Below are positions 32,301-37,429 of a stretch of DNA of 64,000 nucleotides, one piece after another. The translations under genes were made by a program, and so were the position numbers. The DNA lies in contig JAOTON010001028.1 in assembly GCA_034440635.1 (NCBI GenBank), positions 496,001-560,000 of the forward strand. The letters run 5' to 3'. Each line of letters opens with the position of its first letter. Positions within the stretch are counted from its first letter, which is position 1. The notes under the pieces were generated by a model. That model was not told the DNA's origin, did not search any database, and was given only the letters and a program-made list of their open reading frames with translations. The stretch comes from Lepas anatifera. Taxonomy: Eukaryota; Arthropoda; Thecostraca; Lepadidae.

Positions 32301-33387
32301 AATTGCCTACAAATTTTAAATTTCCTTTGTTCATTGGAATCAGTGTCCCATGTTATTGAGAATATTTATATAGAGAGAAATAGTTTGACCAGAATTTAAA
32401 AGTGTTAAACAATTTTGGATTGTTTTACACCTGAAAAATTTCATAGCCTGAAGACCATCTAGGCTAATTTTGAACAATATCCCTAATAAGTACTAAACTT
32501 TTATGACCTGAATCTGACAAATAAAGGCTATGTGCTCGCTCTGCTCCCAAGCTATAATTGCCAGATAACCGCCTCTGGGGAACGTTCCTTTCATCTTGGG
32601 GCATCAACTGGTCTGCTTGGGGAACCAAATTACTTTTTCTACCTCTGGCCTGAACGCTATCGCACGCTCAAGCTTACAGCTTTTTGGATTTAGTCCCATT
32701 TTACCCTCGTCCTATGCTGAGCAAAGCTTGAAAGCATAAGCGATTATATTTTGGAATCTTAAATTTTCCAGTTAAAGGGAATGTGGCACCGTGGTCCAAT
32801 CCTGGAATTTAGTGTAATTAGGCGTACATTTAGCCGAAGATAATGAAACCACCCATCATTTCTCTGAAAAATGTACAATAAGCTCAAAATTTAGATTTTT
32901 AAAATACTCCTCTAGGAAAAGAAATAGATATCTGCTTGTGGATGATGTCATGATCTGGCAACCACTACCATACTCGAAACGCTTCAAGGGCTTCGATTGG
33001 CTGATGCTCATCGTGACGTCAGCATATGTTGTCACAACAGCAGCTCACAACAAAGGCCGCCTAGCGAGAGGTACATGAGAGGTACATTTCGGGTAGATTT
33101 TAGTTTTTTTCTACGGAAATATCGGGTTCCAAGACAAATGATATATATAGTACCGGGTTTTCTGACTTGCTTTACAACTTGGCTATATCAGTTAAAATCA
33201 CGTTATAAAGGTGCCACATTCCCTTTAAACGTGATACATATACTCTGTCGAGGTGCGTCCCCAAAAGAGCACAGAGATACACCCTTGCTAAATAAAGGAT
33301 AGTGGGTGCACTGACCGCTGCCAAGTCGGTCCGAGATTCACCGGTCACACCGTTAGTGATGTGGCGCCTACCACCGTCCTCCTTCAT
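5208..33387 (-). CDS. SLC6-family Na+/Cl- coupled transporter, glycine/proline-transporter-like; gene, 3' end missing
   Basis: Minus-strand gene in twelve recognisable coding exons; introns run from about 150 bases to 9 kb and follow GT..AG. The protein should be a plasma-membrane symporter of a small amino acid or neurotransmitter driven by Na+ and Cl-, with the LeuT fold. Family marks seen: [11 protein letters not shown] in TM1, NGGGAFLIPY across the exon 2/3 join, LGQFASLGP after TM2, a WSDC..WWN start to extracellular loop 2, [15 protein letters not shown] in TM5, SLGPCWGGL in TM6, [11 protein letters not shown] and LGLGTQF..LET in TM7-8, and [10 protein letters not shown] after TM10. From memory the sequence is closest to GlyT1/GlyT2/ProT; the exact substrate is inference. 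About 540 residues are present; relatives have 600-800. The end of TM11, TM12 and the cytoplasmic tail were not found and should lie at lower coordinates. One splice junction, exon 4 to 5, does not agree in phase. Confidence 0.93.
5394..6527. other. Intron 11 of the transporter, GC-rich part without recognised function
   Basis: The stretch 5700-6160 is GC- and CpG-rich with several overlapping open frames on both strands, none resembling a known protein. A second piece of similar composition lies at 21950-22300. It may be the body of an unrecognised retroelement; an AATAAA-like string lies near 5675. Confidence 0.35.
6528..7085 (+). mobile_element. TTAA element, family A, 3'-truncated copy
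   Basis: Starts at TTAA followed by a diverged cccaccggggtccggcg end, then follows the family-A copies at 20915 and 30018 (gcgctcaggtcaattgtttgagctcc, aatatgcaatgc, gggacataatgacctcccgccagtgg). The match fades near the tgacctggaatccgtg motif at about 7085; the right end is missing. It lies in intron 11. Confidence 0.7.
7510..7591 (-). CDS. SLC6-like transporter, exon 11 (TM9)
   Basis: Acceptor CCTGACAG|GTGG, donor CTCACG|GTGAGC; 82 nt, phase 2 to 0. It encodes [20 protein letters not shown] then GGLYVLT. The LGCC..F..G.P..T.GG pattern is the TM9 to TM10 stretch of glycine-transporter-like proteins. The intron between exons 10 and 11 is only about 150 bases, the shortest in the gene except for the unresolved gap around exon 5. 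Confidence 0.93.
7743..7926 (-). CDS. SLC6-like transporter, exon 10 (extracellular loop 4 and TM8)
   Basis: Acceptor CCCTCAG|GTCC behind a strong pyrimidine tract; donor CACAC|GTTAGT; 184 nt, phase 1 to 2. The product reads [20 protein letters not shown], then TM8 with [19 protein letters not shown], then [14 protein letters not shown]. Gly in LGLGTQF takes the place of the Asp that most SLC6 members use in sodium site 2, as remembered for GlyT1. The open frame runs past the donor into the intron; I chose the donor because phase 2 fits exon 11. Confidence 0.94.
8268..8392 (-). CDS. SLC6-like transporter, exon 9 (TM7)
   Basis: Acceptor CTTAACAG|GG, donor CCCAAG|GTCAGT; 125 nt, phase 2 to 1. 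It encodes [19 protein letters not shown], then [14 protein letters not shown] and VEDVAAQ. The Asn in SCGNCFTS aligns with the sodium-site Asn286 of LeuT and the following Ser with the position that gives chloride dependence. The end runs into GPGLAF of exon 10, as expected for extracellular loop 4. Confidence 0.95.
8600..9063 (+). mobile_element. TTAA element, family D (about 460 bp), copy 1
   Basis: TTAA followed by AAGGAATATGGCACC at the left, GGTGTCACATTCCC and TTAA at the right. It is collinear with the copies at 32772, 41496 and 47852. The interior holds gattggctgat, gtgacatcagcatatg and acaacttggctatctcagtt. It lies in intron 8. No coding capacity. Confidence 0.85.
9696..9799 (-). CDS. 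SLC6-like transporter, exon 8 (TM6, substrate site)
   Basis: Acceptor CACCGCAG|GTG, donor CTTCG|GTGAG; 104 nt, phase 0 to 2. The product reads [20 protein letters not shown] then [14 protein letters not shown]. This is the unwound TM6 segment that cradles substrate. GlyT1 has SLGxxWGG here and GlyT2 has Ser in place of the first Gly (family knowledge), so this protein carries the GlyT1-type residue. The Ser in FFSLG is a chloride-site position. Confidence 0.95.
10206..10340 (-). CDS. SLC6-like transporter, exon 7 (TM5 and extracellular loop 3)
   Basis: Acceptor CCGGCAG|GCG, donor GCCAAA|GTGAGG; 135 nt, exactly 45 codons, phase 0 to 0. It encodes [20 protein letters not shown], then the loop [20 protein letters not shown]. 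The FTATFPY and FYLTPxW motifs are characteristic of SLC6 TM5 and the loop behind it. A TTAA element (10436-11306) lies about 95 bases upstream in the intron. Confidence 0.95.
10436..11306 (+). mobile_element. TTAA element, family B, full-length copy
   Basis: Left end TTAACATGTGCATTGACGAG, right end CCCCGTCAATGCACGTGTTAA: inverted ends flanked by TTAA on both sides, about 871 bp. The interior carries many TGACCT/AGGTCA hexamers. It lies in intron 6, about 95 bases from exon 7. The TTAA target and lack of a transposase fit a non-autonomous piggyBac-type element. Confidence 0.85.
11546..12000 (+). mobile_element. TTAA element, family E, partial copy
   Basis: From the cagtggaggggagg end onward it matches the family-E half at 26957-27457: gatctacattat, the accaaaagtgg block, ggtcaaggttattcaaggtca and the gcgggagatgagggtttgaccttg block. 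The TTAA end is diverged and the far half is missing. It abuts exon 6. Confidence 0.65.
12043..12175 (-). CDS. SLC6-like transporter, exon 6 (TM4)
   Basis: Acceptor CTACTACAG|CAGG behind a pyrimidine-rich tract, donor GGAAAG|GTGCGA; 133 nt, phase 2 to 0. The product reads [18 protein letters not shown] and then TM4 with [20 protein letters not shown]. The GE(L/I)xW motif before TM4 and KGVxSxGK after it are shared with glycine and proline transporters. A tandem-repeat array occupies the intron shortly upstream (12375-13300). Confidence 0.94.
12375..13300 (+). repeat. Tandem array with a unit of about 20 bp (TCATCACTGCCGCCCCTGGC-like) in intron 5
   Basis: From about 12590 to 13255 a diverged unit of roughly 20 nt, alternating ctgatcactgccgccc and ggttcatcactgccgccc, repeats some 30 times. 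It is preceded by CAGGGGTGTAATTTTCTATC and TTTGGGGTGCCCAAGCACCC, an end that recurs reversed at 59550-59612, so the array is probably carried by a mobile element. The open frame at 12765-13031 is a by-product. Confidence 0.7.
13345..14618 (-). mobile_element. TTAA element, family I, reversed, with insertions
   Basis: Runs from ttggatagcttatgcaaattc to the terminal gacgagGGTTAA at 14618, collinear in reverse with 62459-63456. A SINE is inserted at about 13637-13785, and a further piece at about 13975-14190 has inverted ctgtatccacggccgcc / cgtggcggcgtccctggctgta ends. The left end is truncated against the tandem array. Confidence 0.65.
13637..13785 (+). mobile_element. SINE family 1, 5'-truncated copy
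   Basis: Shares CTTCCCTGAACAAGGAGCAA, GCTGGCTCCCGAG, CAACAGGAAAAGGGCTGGCG, then GCAGTTGGTGCGTCGATAAG and CCCCAATAATTAT with the copy at 38165-38352. About 35 extra bases interrupt it after GACGCC. The tRNA-like head is missing. Confidence 0.75.
14619..16784. other. Transporter intron 5, repeat fragments and an AT-rich palindromic tract
   Basis: 15290-15900 holds a decayed reversed family-I-like piece ending in ggcgctgcgcgatgg..cccccctcgtg-like sequence. Between 15350 and 15447 the motif TTAATATTAATTAA recurs several times, a self-complementary tract. Nothing else is recognised. Confidence 0.45.
16785..16925 (+). repeat. Unclassified dispersed repeat, second copy at about 421-545
   Basis: Both copies share tccggcgc.caatagtttacc, ggctggcaactga, ggtga.ctgagc.gggcggccgt and gtgctttg.gg in the same order. 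No ends or target duplication could be defined. Confidence 0.45.
17178..17326 (-). CDS. SLC6-like transporter, exon 5 (extracellular loop 2, N-glycosylation sites)
   Basis: Found by translating between the TM3 and TM4 exons. The frame reads [33 protein letters not shown] and MPADEFF, then donor TTCCA|GTGAGTG, phase 2. The CA joins the C of the next exon to give EFFHRYMLDI, matching the family pattern at the loop-2/TM4 boundary. Three N-X-S/T sequons (NCS, NAT, NET) and candidate second disulfide cysteines are visible. The upstream edge is uncertain: acceptors at 17326/17327 or 17323/17324 are phase 0, but exon 4 leaves phase 1 and a phase-1 entry meets TAA. A small exon may be missing, or the sequence may hold an indel. 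Confidence 0.75.
17807..17950 (-). CDS. SLC6-like transporter, exon 4 (TM3 and start of extracellular loop 2)
   Basis: Acceptor TATCACAG|GC, donor GAGG|GTGAGT; 144 nt, phase 1 to 1. The product reads [20 protein letters not shown] and ends [13 protein letters not shown]. The Tyr pair in GIYYN matches the TM3 substrate-binding tyrosine (Tyr108 of LeuT). The Cys in WSDCSNWW is the first member of the loop-2 disulfide found throughout eukaryotic SLC6. The consensus donor leaves phase 1, while the only acceptors seen for the next exon need phase 0. Confidence 0.93.
17951..20091. other. Transporter intron 3, 3' two-thirds; little recognised
   Basis: AT-rich DNA with no convincing exon. 18987-19032 holds an imperfect repeat of cacaagt..gcgccact / gcgacgcgtcacaagtggcg. 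A hAT-like end, ACTGGCCGATCCAGGGGGACC, is seen at 19242. Confidence 0.4.
20092..20918 (+). mobile_element. TTAA element, family B, copy joined to a family-A element
   Basis: Left TTAA at 20092, right end CCCCGTCAATGCACGTGTTAA at 20918. It is collinear with 10436-11306. Its right TTAA is at the same time the left TTAA of the family-A element that follows, so the two elements lie head to tail with a single shared target site. Confidence 0.85.
20915..21942 (+). mobile_element. TTAA element, family A, full-length copy
   Basis: Starts TTAACCCGCGCCCCACCGGG and ends CCCCGGTGGGGTGAGGGTTAA, inverted ends at TTAA sites, about 1028 bp. By eye it holds about 18 AGGTCA/TGACCT hexamers, where about 0.5 would be expected by chance. 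It matches 30018-31034 throughout. It has no transposase. Confidence 0.88.
22626..22757 (-). CDS. SLC6-like transporter, exon 3 (TM2)
   Basis: Acceptor CTACAG|GGGCC and donor CCAAG|GTGAG; 132 nt, phase 1 to 1. With exon 2 it completes NGGGAFLIPY and continues through [20 protein letters not shown] to [11 protein letters not shown]. Phe in LGQFAS sits where GABA transporters carry Tyr; Phe is the glycine/proline-type residue (family knowledge). A 52-bp minisatellite lies about 110 bases upstream of this acceptor in intron 2. Confidence 0.95.
22866..23232 (+). repeat. 52-bp minisatellite, about seven copies
   Basis: Unit starts GGGCTCAATCCCCAGGGCGG and continues GAGACTGTCTTTCGTATCTG, GTCTGGTCCGGT. 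The first four copies are almost identical at exact 52-base spacing; the fifth is shortened and diverged, the last two are again close. Three forward frames stay open through it, giving false ORFs. It lies in intron 2 just upstream of exon 3. Confidence 0.95.
23572..23998. mobile_element. hAT-like non-autonomous element, probable
   Basis: Left end CAGTGGCGAATCCACC, right end TGAATCCGCCCCTG, an inverted pair related to the hAT-type ends at 142 and 1020. Flanking 8-mers do not match, so the target duplication has decayed or the edges are slightly off. Confidence 0.5.
25135..25225 (-). repeat. tRNA-like sequence, probably a SINE head or tRNA pseudogene
   Basis: The reverse complement reads GGTATAGTCTAGTGGTGGGA, ataataaactcactatac and taaggttgcGGGTTCCAACTCC, resembling the D-arm and T-arm (A and B box) of a tRNA. 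The T-stem and acceptor stem do not pair properly, so a working tRNA is unlikely. Confidence 0.35.
26525..26699 (-). CDS. SLC6-like transporter, exon 2 (N-terminal tail and TM1)
   Basis: Acceptor CCGCAG|AAC and donor GGTGGAG|GTAT; 175 nt, phase 0 in and 1 out. The exon holds a polar, glycine-rich linker followed by [18 protein letters not shown] and [15 protein letters not shown], the TM1 signature. The Ala and Asn in FAVGLGN correspond to sodium-site residues Ala22 and Asn27 of LeuT (family knowledge). The GGGGGERG stretch just before TM1 is low in complexity. Confidence 0.95.
26957..29368. mobile_element. TTAA element, family E, split by a 1.5-kb insertion
   Basis: Left end TTAACACGCGCAGTGGAG (26957), right end CCACTGCGCGTGTCAATTAA (29368), inverted ends. 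The left half (to 27457) and right half (from 28984) both match the reversed family-E copy at 42414-42950. An unrelated element fills 27458-28983. It lies in intron 1 upstream of exon 2. Confidence 0.75.
27458..28983. mobile_element. Element with GGGTAGAGTGGGGTAA ends, inserted in family E
   Basis: Starts ATAGGGTAGAGTGGGGTAAC and ends TCTTACCCTACTCTACCCTA, inverted ends. Further gggtaagacgcc / ggcgttttaccccg motifs occur just inside both ends. The frame at 28545-28739 contains CPLCHKTI and VPTCSCDE, a possible zinc-binding remnant, but is too short to assign. A hAT-like piece with ACTGACGGATCC / GGATCCGCCGAT ends sits at about 28122-28318 within it. Confidence 0.6.
29369..30017. other. Intron 1 DNA, fragments only
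   Basis: The piece around 29580-29670 (aaccctatggcgttgactgg, then a CCTCCGCTACTGAA hAT-like end) recurs diverged near 58260. Nothing else is recognised. Confidence 0.35.
30018..31034 (+). mobile_element. TTAA element, family A, best-preserved copy
   Basis: TTAACCGCGCCCCACCGGGGG at the left and CCCCCGGTGGGGCAGGGTTAA at the right: about 20-bp inverted ends, each at a TTAA, 1017 bp. It is rich in TGACCT/AGGTCA. It lies in intron 1 of the transporter. No transposase. Confidence 0.9.
31035..32771. other. Intron 1 DNA, AT-rich, no recognised feature
   Basis: 31750-32520 is strongly AT-rich with no repeat match inside the window and no exon-like frame. I see nothing functional in it. Confidence 0.45.
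32772..33228 (+). mobile_element. TTAA element, family D, copy 2 (best ends)
   Basis: TTAAAGGGAATGTGGCACC at the left, GGTGCCACATTCCCTTTAA at the right: a perfect 19-bp inverted pair including TTAA, 457 bp. It lies in intron 1 only about 90 bases from the donor of exon 1. Confidence 0.92.
33316..33387 (-). CDS. SLC6-like transporter, exon 1 (start codon, cytoplasmic N-terminus)
   Basis: Encodes 24 residues beginning MKEDGGRRH and ending RTDLAA. An in-frame TGA lies seven codons upstream of the ATG at 33387, so no longer start is possible on this exon. The donor reads GCG|GTCAGT, leaving phase 0, which is what exon 2 needs. The short polar N-terminus is usual for the family. There is no homology inside these residues; the assignment rests on strand, order, phase and the start signal. 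A 457-bp TTAA element lies only about 90 bases into the intron. Confidence 0.65.
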
Positions 33388-34581
33388 GGCCAACGCTTCT
33401 GCTGATCACAACCTAATCCACCCAACGGCCCCTGAGCGACTACTGACGCACACCCCCGGACCCCGCCGCCACCCCCGCCGTCCGACGGCAGGCATCGGTC
33501 TCTGAACGGCGTACCTACCATCGTCATAAAGGGAACCTTGAGACGGAGCCTGTCAAATGGAGACAATTCCGGCTTGGTGGTACTTTGTTTCTTAACTAAT
33601 TACCTGCTTTTGAATAGAATATCCAACCTTTCTAATGAGTTTTGACTGAGATTGCGCTTTTGATAAAGCGTGCCGAGATGCCACTGTCGGCTGGAGATTT
33701 ACCACCATGCAGGGCTATGAGGGCCACGACCCTAATGACGGCCAATCCATGGGGACCTGACCCCCATAAAAATTGAGTGGACCCTTCCATAGGTACTGGA
33801 AGCTTTAACAGCCTCAGGAGCGAGGCGAACGACAAAAGCACTAACTGGTACATACATGCGGTTACTTATTTAGAAATGAAGCTCCGCTGGCCGGCATGGA
33901 GAGGCTCCTGGCTGACAAAAGTATTTCTTGGCCAGAATACGAAGGGCCCATCCAATGGTGCGAGGGGCTCCATTAACTACAGATATACTCGCATTGCCTT
34001 TGAAAGGTGCTCTACGCTTATTTCAGGTCCATAACATACAAGACCTGATTGACAACAGAGGTCTCCTTAACGGTAAAGGATGCAATTAGGTCAGCCACAG
34101 AAAGGCTATAGGTCAGTCAGAAAATCCAAAGGTCACATCCATGATGGTCACGTCGATGTTTTGTGATATTGATTCCAACGTCCGTCAGCCAGGTAATCTG
34201 ACCAGACCCAAGCACCAGATATTCAATCCAATCAAAAATATATTTTACCTCTGTGGACATTCCATGAACACGTCCAGCATACCAAGATTGGCCCAAAATC
34301 CATTGTGGGCTTAAATGGATTTCAAGCCTCTCTCACAAACCATACTTCGATCTCGCTTCATACTGCATGCATAACAAACATTACATACATATTTTCACGC
34401 ATTACATACATACGACAAACATGTTTATCGTGTCCCGGTAAACTGATCTGCAAATCGGCAACCACTGAAATGCATGCGAACTAGCGGCAACTTTACCAGT
34501 TGTTAGTTCTTTCTCTGGCCGCTGCCGAACGACAGCGCTCCCAGTCCCAGCCAAGGTCTCTCCCTGAGACATCCTTCATAC
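33388..34581. other. Putative 5' region of the transporter gene and flanking DNA
   Basis: 33400-33570 is GC-rich and directly precedes (on the minus strand) the start codon at 33387; it probably holds 5' untranslated sequence or promoter. No core element could be fixed. 33570-34581 is unremarkable. Confidence 0.35.
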
Positions 34582-35454
34582 CAGGGGCGTAGGAACGGTT
34601 TGAAAAGTGGGGGGGCCAACCTTAGAGGGGCCCACCTCAAGGGGGGCCCCAGTCCACGGGGGCCCATAATTATAAAAAAATAGCTCGTTTGATGTCAATA
34701 AGGCACGCATGCACACAAGGATGTCAATATATGGAAAATTGAGAAATTAAATTTTGCCCTATGATTTCGAGTTGTACCTATTTGATACCAAATCATAGTA
34801 AAACGTCAAAAAAACATTCTTTTACCAAGACCCATTTCAAATACGAAATACATTTTTAAGCTTTTTTGGAGCATTTCAATCATTTTTTACCGCGAGCGCG
34901 TTTTTTATATTTACAGATGTTTAGGCCCTTTTTTCTTTTTTTCTTCTTTTTTTAATTTGAATACGCTTATGAACAAAGGACGTCCTCCTACCTTCAGCAT
35001 TAAATCAGGTATCTCCTTGGACATCACGCAAGACCATAAGCAAGCTTGTAACGTTTGCATGGTGTCCAAGGATACTTAGCCATTGGGCACAAAATGGGAC
35101 AATTTTGTTACTGAAACAAATTGACGCGGCTAAGTACACATCACATCTACAAAACTTTTCATCACATTTAAAATAATTAGGAACTGTTTAGAAAACTACA
35201 GACAATGCTTTGATACCAAATAGCCTCACTTCGTTACGCCTAATCAACTTGTATTTTCTTATTCAATGACGAAAATGGGAACATTTATTTATGTTATTAC
35301 AGATCTCTTCTTGCCATCATTAGAGATTGATTTAGGTGAAGCCTGATCACAATAAATACGCCTAGCTATATTTCGATGCCTAAAATGCAGAGTTCCAGCA
35401 TGACTGCAAGTGCAATGTAGGTACTTGATGGCCAGCTTTGTGATGCCGAGGAGG

Positions 35455-35605
35455 TGTGGGCATGGTGTTATAGCGGTTAGCAGCCTTGCTTTCCACGCAA
35501 CCAACTCGGGTTTAAGGCACGGCAGATTCCTTGTGCAAGGAGCGATTTGACTCCCAAGAAACCCCTCCAACAGGGAAAGAGTTGGCGACGCCATATAACC
35601 CTGGC
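35455..35605 (+). mobile_element. SINE family 1, copy with tRNA-like head
   Basis: Head gtgttatagcggttagcagc, cttgctttccacgcaacc and B-box-like CGGGTTTAAGGC, then the body cttgtgcaaggagcgat, CTCCAACAGGGAAAGAGTTG and GCGACGCCATATAACCCTGG. The 3' end stops at CATCG. It sits inside element G. Confidence 0.75.
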
Positions 35606-35834
35606 ATCGAAAGACGTCGCGCCTTTCGATGGCTCAGCGACGACTGTTGCTCGGCATTTGGTGCGGGGTCTGTGTCCGATTCATATTTTGTGTTGGGATT
35701 GGGATGGAGTTTGATTGGGCCCAGTTCTCGGGACTCATTTAGCAACACTCGGGTAGTAGGTGCCTTGGCTTTTTTACGAAGTGCTCCTCCTCCAGGGGCT
35801 TGCAGGCAGCGTACTACCGAACTTGACCGTTCCC

Positions 35835-35980
35835 TGACAAGCTATCGGGCCCGTTTGGGTTTCTTGTTCTATATTACAGTTGCTGATAGTTGTATATTCG
35901 TTGCGGGCGCCCACCTCAAAGGGGGCGGCAGTATCTCCCTGACCTCCGGTTCCTATGCCTATGCCACCCAAGGACCGCTA
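35835..35980 (+). repeat. Direct repeat bounding the array inside element G, left copy
   Basis: Shares with 41325-41478: caagctatcggg, gtttgggtttcttgttc, atattacagttgctgata, ttgcgggcgcccacc and ccggttcctatgcctatg. The last part is itself the right terminal sequence of the element, so the element seems to carry one internal and one terminal copy of its right end. Confidence 0.75.
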
Positions 35981-35989
35981 ATTATCTCG

Positions 35990-36392
35990 GAGGGCCCCAA
36001 GGTCCAGACCATGGCTCAGGAACCCAGATCAGTCAGCTCAAGGGCCTAGACCAGTGCATTAGCCTCGGGACCAGCTTATCAAGGGACCCTACATAAGCAC
36101 AGGATCCCTAGAAGCTCATCACAGGGGAGTTCCAGATTCGCACAGGGTGCCAGATTAGCTTAGGGGCCCGGTTCAGCTCGGAGGTCCCCAGGTCGACTTA
36201 TGTAGGGTCTCAAAACAGCTCAAGGGACTTGTTCAAGCTCACGGAGCCCAGCTTAGCTCAATGATGCTAGAACAGTTCAGGGACCCCATACCAGATCAGA
36301 GGCCCCAGTTAAGCACAGCGGTACCCAGATTAGCTCAGGGCCCCAGCTAGGCTTAGGGGGTCCCAGGGTGGCTGATATAGAGTCTCAGAACA
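35990..36392 (+). repeat. Outer tandem array of element G, left part
   Basis: Diverged unit of about 20-24 nt around cagattagctcaggggccc. It continues on the other side of element H at 40753. Confidence 0.75.
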
Positions 36393-37429
36393 CAGTGGCA
36401 TAGCCAGGATTCAGCCAAGGAGGGGTCCGACTACCGTCGGGGAGCCCCAGGCCGGGGGTCCCCTTAGTAACCGGGCCCATCTCCTATATCTTTTGTATAG
36501 CATTTTAACATTATAACATTCACACGAAGGAAATTTTGTTGTGCCTTTTTAAGCATTCATTCTTATTTTGTTTATAGCTTGGTTTTTTTTTCGATCCGAC
36601 CAAGTGTTGGTGAACTAAGGTCACCAAATATTAAGGATGACCCATACCTTATATGGTAGCGTGGCTATAAAAACAGCTTTGAGCCATATTTCGGGAAGTT
36701 CAATGTTGATGCGCGCATGATGTTAAACCTGAGTCTACCTCAATCGACTCGGGTAATCAGACATGAAGTTATTGGAGGTCAGTCGTTTTGAGTACGAAGA
36801 AATGATCTTCTACGGGAAATGATTAGCAATTATATCCCGGTGTCGAATCCATGGACTCTTAATCCGGAAATTTTCAAAGAAACAAAAAAAACGAATAAAG
36901 ATACAAGGGATATGGTAGTGTGTCCCGAACGTTACATAACCTCTATTCCGTCGACAGATCCTGTTGAGATCCAGTTACTTTCTTACCCTTGCTATCTTGT
37001 AAACGAGCAAATTACCAAGACAAAAGGCGCCCAAGATATCTATCGCCTTGGCTCACTCTGTTATTGTTAGTTTCAACCTTTCATACCTATTTTTCTTTTT
37101 GGGATTATGCTCATCAATTTCTGTCATTACCCTTGTTTGTCTGGTTTCCTACGAAAATATTGGAAAGTTGTTTATTTCAGAATATTTAGGAATGTAGTTA
37201 TTGGTGTTAAGCTAATATATTAAAAATTGACTAAAGTGCCCAATTCCCTGTTCGATTTGCTCTTATGGTAAAATTAGATTAATTTTTGCCTTTCCTTCGA
37301 TAATGGTGCCTGATCAACATGTTTCAATTTGTGCTTTTTTAGTACGCAATAGGGGTAGGTACATTTTTCCGAGGCATATGATTTTGAAATTTTTTTTGAG
37401 CTCTGGGGCCACCTAAGACCAACACTCAC

